Source of the DNA: an uncultured Flavobacteriaceae bacterium
GTDB taxonomy: Bacteria > Bacteroidota > Bacteroidia > Flavobacteriales > Flavobacteriaceae
DNA: 64,000 nucleotides
Assembly: GCA_947500445.1 (NCBI GenBank)
Contig: CANMSB010000019.1
Location: forward strand, 25,719 to 89,718
Direction of reading: 5' to 3'
Of the stretch, positions 36,301 through 42,252 are shown piece by piece (within the stretch, counting starts at the first letter, position 1; every line of letters begins with the position of its first letter). The notes beneath the pieces are model-generated. The model searched no databases. It was given only the letters and a program-made list of their open reading frames with translations, and was not told where the DNA came from. The translations under genes and the position numbers were made by a program.

Positions 36301-36702
36301 GGTAAAGGCCATACTGCCTACCAATGCGCTGCCCAATATGGCGATAGCCTTACTGTTGGTAATGGCTTCCGATTTTGCGATCAATTTTCGGGTAAGGTTG
36401 GTAATCGTCCAGAACATGAACAAAATGGTAAATGCACTGGAAACTCCGGAAACGTAATTGACCATTCGTGCGACCAATTGCTCATCGCCAAAAGCGAACA
36501 TGGCAAAAAAGGCGCCTATCATTTGCAAAAGGGGTGCCCCTGGTGGGTGACCTACCTGCAACTTGGCCGAGGTGGCGATGTACTCCCCCGCATCCCAAAA
36601 ACTATTGGTGGGCTCTACCGTAATCATATAAACGATAAGTGCCAAAAGAAAGGCGGACCAGCCGAGAATACGGTCCCATTTTTCGAAGTCTTTTGCAAAC
36701 AT
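33316..36702 (-). CDS. DUF2723 multi-membrane protein (GT-C glycosyltransferase-like)
   Basis: A 1128-residue membrane protein of the DUF2723 family of Bacteroidota. The N-terminal part (about 1-350) has many membrane helices and the conserved opening TVEPTNSFWDAGEYIATSAKLQ; the acidic DAGE pair lies in the first periplasmic loop, where GT-C enzymes such as protein O-mannosyltransferases keep a catalytic Asp. More helices follow near 525-650, and then a soluble C-terminal region with helical (TPR-like) character near 960-1080. It could transfer a sugar from a lipid carrier to secreted proteins; flavobacteria O-glycosylate exported proteins, but this gene's part in that is inference. A one-mismatch -7 box (TAAATTCG) lies about 30 bp upstream. 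Confidence 0.85.
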   Translation of the reverse strand: MFAKDFEKWDRILGWSAFLLALIVYMITVEPTNSFWDAGEYIATSAKLQVGHPPGAPLLQMIGAFFAMFAFGDEQLVARMVNYVSGVSSAFTILFMFWTITNLTRKLIAKSEAITNSKAIAILGSALVGSMAFTFSDSFWFNAVETEVYSMASFIMALLLWLGLKWTDTLDDPRGNRWIILISFVVGLTFGIQFMGFLAIPSIGLLYYFKRYKHTTVPNFLIANIAVIGILMLVYKFSLTYVLKLFGWSEVFFINNIGLPFNSGTIIMGLIFIGAFYFGLRYTRKNEFRTANTIILCLMFLFLGFSSWLMLPIRANAQVVINENNPEDARALLAYYNREQYPGVDSPVYGTYYSDMFAGSGEDRDEKPKYEKDEKAGKYVIVNYYKDALPGPSEKHVGLLPRMWSGQHAENYMKYFGRLDFKMTQNNEELRKAVNQVKSGFDNGEIDAEQYISFVRRFGEYLEVEPPSVWDNIQYMLEFQFGYMYWRYFMWNFTGKQNDVQGRYNGDGNWLSGIGFIDSIRLGNQDNLPDEVRLNKARNTYYFLPFLLGLIGLVFQITKNPKQFWVLFVFFLFTGLAIQFYTNPYIFQPRERDYSLVGSFYVFALWIGLGVYGLFDGLKPYLTPKLLAPAITAICLLAVPSVMAYQNWDDHDRSNRYTANSSAKAYLDSCQKDAGSILFTIGDNDTFPLWYAQEIEGHRTDVRIVCTSLFETDWYIDQMKRQAYESDPIPSQIAHDKYRWGSRDVLYYQNVDPLFNKELSKSRWMINDFINWVDSDNPQTKLKYIFQKQNSDTDAYSESTQNIVYYPTNLIRIPVNKRNVLDYNIVKQEDADLIVDYIDIELPKSAITKKSMMMLDIIANNDWKRPIYFSGGSFDDAEFIWMKDYLQLDGMTYKLVPIKTERKNGFEMGRIDSELMYDIVTKWDWGNSGSPDIYHDPQTRIQGLSYRGNLARLMEQLLSENKTDKAKEIIDLAMAKMPVEYFGYYTFVEPFVDGYYKVGETEKAKALFNKLKTVYQQRLAYHAGNSLDAQYAKIDEIIADMEAYRRNIDILINNNDRDLAEKETLIFNEYIDKFSHFYKDDLIEEEPPLRGRNPDLKDTVPVSDSATTDGVETDINEVESAILDSASN

Positions 36703-36822
36703 GAAGTATCTTATTTTACCAATGGGGCGAATTTACTAATTATATAAGATACCCGACATGATTTTTGATAAAGCTTTAACAGCTTTTATTCTATACTTTT
36801 TCAAGGAATCTATCATAAAATA

Positions 36823-36853
36823 TTTGTCCAAACCAAACTTTGTTTTAAATTTG
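36823..36853 (+). promoter_or_regulatory. tRNA-Gln promoter (-33 TTTG, -7 TAAATTTG)
   Basis: TTTG at 36823-36826 and TAAATTTG at 36846-36853 are separated by 19 bp, an ideal flavobacterial promoter about 40 bp before the mature tRNA 5' end. Confidence 0.8.
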
Positions 36854-36892
36854 CACGCTCTTAGGCTGACTTGCAGTTTAGGATAATCATGG

Positions 36893-36964
36893 TGGCCCAT
36901 GGTGTAATTGGCAACACAGCTGGTTTTGGTCCAGTCGTTCTAGGTTCGAGTCCTAGTGGGCCAA
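36893..36964 (+). tRNA. tRNA-Gln (anticodon TTG)
   Basis: A 72-nt cloverleaf without an encoded CCA: acceptor TGGCCCA/TGGGCCA (7 bp), D stem GTGT/ACAC, anticodon stem GCTGG/CCAGT with loop TTTTGGT (anticodon TTG reading CAA, and CAG by wobble), T arm CTAGG-TTCGAGT-CCTAG, and discriminator A. All stems pair. Its 3' end is partly duplicated 123 bp downstream. Confidence 0.95.
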
Positions 36965-36981
36965 CGAAAAGTTTTGGAAAG

Positions 36982-37012
36982 TCCCGATGTTGGTAAAACG
37001 TCGGGATTTTTG
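36982..37012 (+). terminator. Terminator of tRNA-Gln
   Basis: Stem TCCCGATGTT/AACGTCGGGA (10 bp, one T-G pair) with a GGTAA loop and a following T-run; 17 bp after the tRNA. Confidence 0.9.
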
Positions 37013-37104
37013 TTTTGAATCCCTGATGGGACGAGCCCCGAAGCGTCGGGGTACCCTGAGCAGTCGAAGGGAGTCCTAGTGGGCCAACGAAAAGTTTTGG
37101 AAAG

Positions 37105-37135
37105 TCCCGATGTTGGTAAAACATCGGGATTTTTG
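37105..37135 (+). terminator. Duplicated terminator
   Basis: The same hairpin as at 36982 but with a perfect stem TCCCGATGTT/AACATCGGGA and a T-run, located exactly 123 bp further on. Confidence 0.85.
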
Positions 37136-37321
37136 TTTTGAATCCCTTATGGGGCGAGTCCCGAAGCGTCGGGGTATCCTGAGCTCAGCCGAAGAGAGTC
37201 CTGGTAGCACGGCACAGTGGCCTTGAAAAGGTGCTGTTGTCATGGAGGGCGATGAAACAAGCCGTATTGGCCCGTTTAGCATAAAAAAACCACCGATTAA
37301 AAGTATCCGTAGGGGAGCGGC

Positions 37322-38386
37322 TCAATTATATCCTGGGCATAGCGGAACTTCAAAATTGCCATTGATCCGTAAGTCGTCTCCGGAAACCGCTACTATTTTT
37401 CCGTACATGATTTGTTTTTCACGGTCCATTTCGATCAGTACCTTGCCCTCGGTGATGGTGTTGAGGCTTACCTCGGCCGTTCCCGCTTGCTGTTTCGGCC
37501 GAATGGTGAGGATGCAATCCGAATAGGCCAAATCAAAAGCTCCAGGTTTTTTGATTTGTAATTGAAAAAAAGCGGCTTCGGTACCGGTTATTTCGCAAGT
37601 GTCTTCTGTGTCGAACGCCATGTCGGTCAATTGGATCAGGTACGAATAGTCTTCTACAAAGGTTCCAGTATAGGCTACACCGTCGACCAATCTCCAGTCC
37701 CTGCCCTCTAAACGTCCTTCCGCCGTATTGTTTGCATATTCCAAGGAGGTAGGTTTTACGGTATCGATGTACAACTGTCGCAACGCCTTTTTTTGTTCGG
37801 CGGTGTCCAATATTTTGGTGATGCCGGACAGTCCCTTTATAATTTGGGCCGTGTAAAGTAACGATCGGTCCTTTGGTATGCCCACGGGCCAAAAACGCCA
37901 CCCTTCCTCGGATTCCTTGAATTCCAGTTCAAAAGGTGCCACGGAAAGACCGTTGTCCTGCTCGGGATAGCTAAAGCGCATGACGTGCTTCTCTTTCATA
38001 TACGTTCCCGAGTTGGCAAAATCGGCAAAGGAGGGCAAGGAAAAAAGACTAAATAGAATACCGTTACTTTTAGTGGGGAACTCCAATTGTAGTGTTTTCC
38101 AGGTGGGCTCATGGGCTTCCATGAAGGCGGTATATGTTCCTGATTTTATTTCGACAAGTAGCGCTGCCAAGGCTGACGCCATTTCGGGCGTGGTTTCCGG
38201 GTCCACATACAGCAGTCTTGTCAATTTTTGAACATCACCGCTCACAATTGCTGTATTTGCAGCGATTACCGCATCTTTTGGGGATTCCAGTTTCGGCGTA
38301 CTGTTTTGGTTGAAATTACAGGCCGTTACTAGCCAAACCAAGCAGAGGCATCGTAAAAAGTTTCCAAATCCTGTCCGTTGTGCCAT
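37322..38386 (-). CDS. Lipoprotein of unknown function
   Basis: A 354-residue predicted lipoprotein. The N-terminus MAQRTGFGNFLRCLCLVWLVTAC has a lipobox ending at Cys23. I do not recognise the family. The body is mixed helix and strand: a helical region near 37-100 with an ESPKDAVIAANTAIVSGD opening like those of NTF2/DUF4878-type domains, then a mostly beta second half. Three cysteines occur in the second half (near 254, 293 and 350), which could pair in the periplasm. It lies 44 bp after the antiporter gene on the same strand and probably shares its transcript. Confidence 0.75.
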   Translation of the reverse strand: MAQRTGFGNFLRCLCLVWLVTACNFNQNSTPKLESPKDAVIAANTAIVSGDVQKLTRLLYVDPETTPEMASALAALLVEIKSGTYTAFMEAHEPTWKTLQLEFPTKSNGILFSLFSLPSFADFANSGTYMKEKHVMRFSYPEQDNGLSVAPFELEFKESEEGWRFWPVGIPKDRSLLYTAQIIKGLSGITKILDTAEQKKALRQLYIDTVKPTSLEYANNTAEGRLEGRDWRLVDGVAYTGTFVEDYSYLIQLTDMAFDTEDTCEITGTEAAFFQLQIKKPGAFDLAYSDCILTIRPKQQAGTAEVSLNTITEGKVLIEMDREKQIMYGKIVAVSGDDLRINGNFEVPLCPGYN

Positions 38387-38430
38387 GTGGTCCGTATTGT
38401 TATGATAGTGGCTAGATACCGCCGGTTTGT

Positions 38431-39846
38431 TTAAGAGGGTTTTGGGAAGGTTTCGTCCAAAGTAGTGTCGTCCCCATTGTTTTCTGCCGGCCCTTCATCC
38501 GTTTCTGCGTCTTTTTCCTTTATGTCCGTAGTGCTTTCCAGGCCGGTAGTTTCTTCTGCGGCATCTTCCTCCGACCGGTCCTCTTTATTGTTTTCGGGCA
38601 ATGCATCCTCAGCCTGGTTTCGGGCCACGAGTTCCTCATCGATTTCGTCCAGCATCGTACCCATTTTTCGTTTATCCTTAATCATTGCCCAGGTCATTAC
38701 CAAACTGGTGGCGATGATTACGAACAATAGGATCCCCGATTCGAAACCGGCAACTTGAGCTTCTTTTGGTATCGCATAGAACAATAGCACGGTGATCAAT
38801 CCCCTTGGCGCTATAAAAAGTTGGGGTAGGATATCCTTCCCGATAAAAAGGCGGAGTACCACCCAGCGAATAAGATAGATCGATGCAATGATCAATAAGC
38901 TGATCAGGGCCACACTCGTACTAAAGAGCGACGAGATTACGATGGTCATCCCAAAAATGACGAAGAAAAAGGTCCGGACGATAAAGGCGGTTTCCAATGT
39001 AATGATATGCAGTTCGTGATAGATTTGCTTGATTTTGTCGTTTTCCAGAAAAATGGCCGTCTTCCCCGGGAAAAATAGTTTTACATTGGCGATTACCAAT
39101 CCGAATATCAGTATGATGATGAGGGAAGAGAGGTGCATTTTCTTTCCTATCGCGTAGAGCAAGAGCAATACGGCAATCAGTAAAAATTGTTTTGCCTGGC
39201 TCTTTATCCGCTGAAAAATAAGGATGATGGCGTAGCTCGCAACCAGGGCTATGACCACGGTCAATACCAGGTTGCCGGCAAATCCCGCCACTCCCGCATC
39301 TTCTACGGGGTTGAGCCTTCCCACCAGAAAGTAGAACATCATAATTCCCATAATGTCGGAAAAAGTACTTTCGTAAATGTGAAATTCCTTTTTGTGCGCT
39401 GCGAGCGAACTAACACTGGGAATAATAATGGCCGACGACAATATGGATAAGGGCGTTGCGTACAGCAAGGCCGATTGCATGTCCATACCAGGAACGAACT
39501 GGTTTAGGATGAGGGCCGCCACCCATGCCGATGCTACCAGACCGATCAGGGCAATGGCCGTCGCCTTGAGGATGGGGACGAGCTTTTCCCGTTTAAGCTC
39601 CAGTTCCAGGGCGGCTTCGAGTACTATCATGATCAATCCTACGATACCGAGAATTTCCAATCCTCCCGAAAGGTCCAGTTTTTCGGGAACGAAATAGCCC
39701 AGAACGAACTGTAAAATGATTCCCAATGCGATGAGCATCAGTACCGATGGGATATTGGTCTTTTTTGAAAGCCCGTTGAACCAAAAGGATAGAATGACGA
39801 TGACCGAGGCCTCGATGATCAAATTATAAGATGAAAGGATTTCCAT
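38431..39846 (-). CDS. Cation/proton antiporter (CPA family)
   Basis: A 471-residue inner-membrane antiporter with about 12-13 helices (about 5-395), exchanging Na+ or K+ for protons. The opening LSFWFNGLSKKTNIPSVLMLIALG resembles the first helices of NhaP/KefB-type antiporters. The C-terminal ~75 residues are a cytoplasmic tail very rich in Glu, Asp and Lys (from about 395), with no TrkA-N domain. The ion specificity cannot be told. The lipoprotein gene follows 44 bp downstream. No exact -7 element was found upstream. Confidence 0.9.
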   Translation of the reverse strand: MEILSSYNLIIEASVIVILSFWFNGLSKKTNIPSVLMLIALGIILQFVLGYFVPEKLDLSGGLEILGIVGLIMIVLEAALELELKREKLVPILKATAIALIGLVASAWVAALILNQFVPGMDMQSALLYATPLSILSSAIIIPSVSSLAAHKKEFHIYESTFSDIMGIMMFYFLVGRLNPVEDAGVAGFAGNLVLTVVIALVASYAIILIFQRIKSQAKQFLLIAVLLLLYAIGKKMHLSSLIIILIFGLVIANVKLFFPGKTAIFLENDKIKQIYHELHIITLETAFIVRTFFFVIFGMTIVISSLFSTSVALISLLIIASIYLIRWVVLRLFIGKDILPQLFIAPRGLITVLLFYAIPKEAQVAGFESGILLFVIIATSLVMTWAMIKDKRKMGTMLDEIDEELVARNQAEDALPENNKEDRSEEDAAEETTGLESTTDIKEKDAETDEGPAENNGDDTTLDETFPKPS

Positions 39847-40056
39847 AGAAGTAGTTAGCGATTGGTTGTAGGACTAAATTACCACTAAATAATGTTAGTT
39901 CGACTTAAAATATCCATGTTTTACGTTAACGGAAGTTTTTATTTTTCCAAAAGATAGTCACTATAAAGCTCCGCAATTCAGGCCGGGGGCTGTGGAGTTT
40001 GCAACTCGGTTTTCGGCCGAAGACTGAAAAACCCCTCCGAAAAAGTGTTTTTTTTC

Positions 40057-40098
40057 TTCCGTTCATTTCTTTTGGACAGGCAAAAGAAATGAACGGAA
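40057..40098. repeat. 18-bp perfect inverted repeat
   Basis: Arms TTCCGTTCATTTCTTTTG and CAAAAGAAATGAACGGAA pair perfectly around a 6-nt GACAGG loop. There is a T-run before the left arm, so on the minus strand the stem is followed by A-rich-to-T context that could act as a terminator. It is not near a gene end: the antiporter starts 211 bp away and rimP 400 bp away. Confidence 0.85.
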
Positions 40099-40325
40099 TA
40101 CCAAATGAAAAGATAGAGGGCTGATCAACCACCGTCTTTTTATGATGGAGACCCTTTTTTAGGTCGAACTCACATTAAAAACTGAATTGAAAGCGAAGCG
40201 GTACCGTTAATAATCCAGAAGGTGTTAGCCTACCGCCCTATGCCGGCCGATAAGGGATATCGACACTGTACTTTCTATGGGGTTAAAATCCGAGTGGCAA
40301 ATACGGTTGAAATCCAAAAAATATG

Positions 40326-40333
40326 TATATTTG
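40326..40333 (+). promoter_or_regulatory. -7 promoter element of rimP-nusA-infB
   Basis: TATATTTG matches TAnnTTTG; a TTG at 40307-40309 lies 16 bp upstream, one base shorter than the usual spacing. It predicts a leader of about 160 nt. Confidence 0.6.
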
Positions 40334-40362
40334 CACCACCGAAAAGGATATCTAAAGTATTC

Positions 40363-40389
40363 AAGAGGGGACATTAAGTCCTCTTTTTT
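40363..40389 (+). terminator. Terminator-like hairpin in the rimP leader (possible attenuator)
   Basis: AAGAGGGGAC, loop ATTAA, GTCCTCTTTT: a 10-bp stem with two G-T pairs followed directly by a T-run. It starts about 25-30 nt after the predicted transcription start and about 110 nt before rimP. It is either an attenuator of the operon or the end of a short RNA of about 50 nt. Confidence 0.65.
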
Positions 40390-40497
40390 ATTTTAAGGTT
40401 TCCTTGGAGAACCATCGATCTGTTGTGATGGGAGTCGATTTTTCTCGACAAAAAAATGGGCTGAAGTCGTTTCCATAATGCGAATACCCAATACCGA

Positions 40498-40968
40498 ATG
40501 ACAATGTTCAAGAAGAAGGTTACGGAACTTTTAGAAGCGGCCTTACAAGAGGATCCCTCATTGTTTTTGGTCGATTTTACCATCGACCTCGACAACAAGA
40601 TCAATGTGGTTTTGGATGGGGATCAGGGTGTTACCCTGCAAGATTGTATAAAGGTAAGTAGGGCCATTGAGCACAATTTAGATCGCGAGGAAGAAGATTT
40701 TTCCTTGGAAGTGGCCTCTGCAGGGGCTACTACGCCTATGGTGTTGCCAAGGCAATATGCCAAAAACGTGGGGCGTAAACTTGCGGTGCGTACCACGGCC
40801 GGGGAAAGTGTAGAGGGAAACCTTACCGCCGTTACTGATGCCGGCATTGTGTTGGAGTGGAAAGCAAGGGAGCCAAAACCCATCGGTAAGGGAAAAGTGA
40901 CCGTAAAGAAAAAGAAGGAAATTGATTTTTCCGATATTAAAGAAGCAAAAGTAATATTGAAATTTTAA
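40498..40968 (+). CDS. rimP: Ribosome maturation factor RimP
   Basis: A cytoplasmic factor for 30S subunit maturation. It is 156 aa, normal for the family, with the conserved NKINVVLDGDQGVTLQDC segment near 30-47 and RAIEHNLDREEEDFSLEV following it. A second ATG two codons in (40504) would give the N-terminus MFKKKVTELLE, which matches relatives better. It heads the operon rimP-nusA-infB with a 10-bp gap to nusA. Confidence 0.96.
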   Translation: MTMFKKKVTELLEAALQEDPSLFLVDFTIDLDNKINVVLDGDQGVTLQDCIKVSRAIEHNLDREEEDFSLEVASAGATTPMVLPRQYAKNVGRKLAVRTTAGESVEGNLTAVTDAGIVLEWKAREPKPIGKGKVTVKKKKEIDFSDIKEAKVILKF

Positions 40969-40978
40969 TAGAAGTACC

Positions 40979-42211
40979 ATGGAAAATATTGCGTTGATCG
41001 AGTCTTTCTCGGAATTTAAAGACGACAAGTTTATTGATAGGGTAACCTTAATGGCCATTTTGGAGGACGTTTTTAGAAGCGCCCTTAAAAAGAAATTTGG
41101 TTCCGACGATAACTTCGATATCATTATCAATCCCGACAAAGGAGATTTGGAAATTTGGCGTAATCGTATCGTGGTGGAAAATGGGGAGGTAGAAGATCCC
41201 AATGAGGAAATTTCGTTATCGGAGGCCCGGAAAATAGAACCCGATTTTGAAGTTGGTGAAGATGTTTCTGAAGAAGTGAAATTGATCGATTTGGGGAGAC
41301 GTGCCATTTTGGCCTTGCGCCAAAACCTGATTTCGAAAATACACGAGCACGACAATACTACCATTTACAAGCAGTTTAAAGACCTTGAAGGGGAAATTTA
41401 TACGGCTGAAGTGCATCATATAAGACACAAGGCCATTATTTTGCTGGACGATGAGGGTAATGAAATTATCTTGCCCAAAGATCGCCAGATTCCGTCGGAC
41501 TTTTTCAGAAAGGGCGATAACGTAAGAGGTATTATCGAAAGTGTAGAGTTGAAGGGCAGCAAGCCGGCGATCATTATGTCGCGTAGCTCGCCCAAATTCT
41601 TGGAGCAATTGTTTTTTCAGGAAATCCCCGAGGTTTTTGATGGCTTGATTACTGTCAAAAAAGTGGTACGCATACCGGGGGAAAAAGCCAAAGTTGCGGT
41701 AGATTCCTATGACGATCGTATCGATCCCGTGGGCGCCTGTGTGGGAATGAAAGGTTCCCGTATCCATGGTATCGTAAGGGAGTTGGGCAATGAGAACATC
41801 GATGTGATCAATTGGACTGGAAATCCCCAATTGATGGTCACTAGGGCGTTGAGCCCGGCGCGCGTGTCGTCGGTGAAGCTGAACGACGAAAAAATGACGG
41901 CGCAAGTATATTTGAAACCGGAGGAGGTTTCCAAGGCCATCGGTCGTGGCGGTCATAATATCCGTTTGGCCGGTCAACTTACCGGTTACGAGATCGATGT
42001 GTTCCGTGAAGGTGTTGAAGAAGATGTGGAGCTGACCGAATTTTCAGATGAAATCGATGCATGGATCATTGAGGAATTCAAGAAAATCGGTATGGATACC
42101 GCAAGAAGTATTCTAGAGCAAGATGTCAATGAATTGGTCAAACGTACCGATTTGGAAGAGGAAACCATCATTGAAGTTGTGCGCATACTTAAGGAAGAAT
42201 TGGAAGATTAG
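40979..42211 (+). CDS. nusA: Transcription termination/antitermination protein NusA
   Basis: NusA binds RNA polymerase and nascent RNA and modulates pausing, termination and antitermination. It is 410 aa: N-terminal polymerase-binding domain (1-125), S1 domain (about 130-200), and two KH domains, with VGACVGMKGSRIHGIVREL near 250 and AIGRGGHNIRLAGQLTGYEIDV near 325. It ends after one short helical segment and lacks the two C-terminal acidic repeats of the E. coli protein (495 aa), as usual in Bacteroidota. Middle gene of the rimP operon. Confidence 0.98.
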   Translation: MENIALIESFSEFKDDKFIDRVTLMAILEDVFRSALKKKFGSDDNFDIIINPDKGDLEIWRNRIVVENGEVEDPNEEISLSEARKIEPDFEVGEDVSEEVKLIDLGRRAILALRQNLISKIHEHDNTTIYKQFKDLEGEIYTAEVHHIRHKAIILLDDEGNEIILPKDRQIPSDFFRKGDNVRGIIESVELKGSKPAIIMSRSSPKFLEQLFFQEIPEVFDGLITVKKVVRIPGEKAKVAVDSYDDRIDPVGACVGMKGSRIHGIVRELGNENIDVINWTGNPQLMVTRALSPARVSSVKLNDEKMTAQVYLKPEEVSKAIGRGGHNIRLAGQLTGYEIDVFREGVEEDVELTEFSDEIDAWIIEEFKKIGMDTARSILEQDVNELVKRTDLEEETIIEVVRILKEELED

Positions 42212-42252
42212 CTATATTAGCGGCAATAAAAGAATTTTAGGGATTACAGTTT

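Larger units (their letters stand above)
36948..37195 (+). repeat. Tandem 123-125 bp duplication of the tRNA-Gln 3' end and terminator
   Basis: Unit 1 (36948-37070) begins GAGTCCTAGTGGGCCAACG inside the tRNA T arm; unit 2 (37071-37195) repeats it with few changes; and a third start, GAGTCCTGG, is at 37196-37204. Each unit holds the tRNA 3' end, a terminator hairpin, a palindromic CCCGAAGCGTCGGG-type segment and a CTGAGC...GTCGAAGG-like tail. The copies differ by scattered point changes, and unit 2 has a 2-bp insertion. Confidence 0.88.
36703..37321. other. Intergenic region with tRNA-Gln and duplicated tail
   Basis: Between the DUF2723 gene and the following lipoprotein gene lie a canonical promoter, tRNA-Gln, two terminators and two tandem 123-125-bp units (listed separately). 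The remaining ~115 bp before the lipoprotein stop show nothing recognisable. Confidence 0.6.
39847..40497. other. Long intergenic region with a large hairpin and the rimP leader
   Basis: This 651-bp gap separates the divergent antiporter and rimP genes. It holds an 18-bp perfect inverted repeat (40057-40098), a 10-bp palindrome TTCGGCCGAA near 40012, the rimP promoter and the leader hairpin. A 68-codon minus-strand frame across the inverted repeat has no coding character. The remainder shows nothing I recognise. Confidence 0.55.

Noticed and set aside
37071..37090. A second tRNA-Gln at the duplicated tail
   Set aside because: Only the last ~17 bases of the tRNA (end of T arm and 3' acceptor strand) are duplicated; the D and anticodon arms are missing.
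36861..37124. An 87-codon minus-strand frame with a repeated peptide (FYQHRDFPKLFVGPLG) over the tRNA region
   Set aside because: The peptide repeat is only the translation of the duplicated tRNA tail and terminator.
41216..41977. A 253-codon minus-strand frame opposite nusA
   Set aside because: nusA is complete and well conserved on the other strand; this frame has no recognisable domain.
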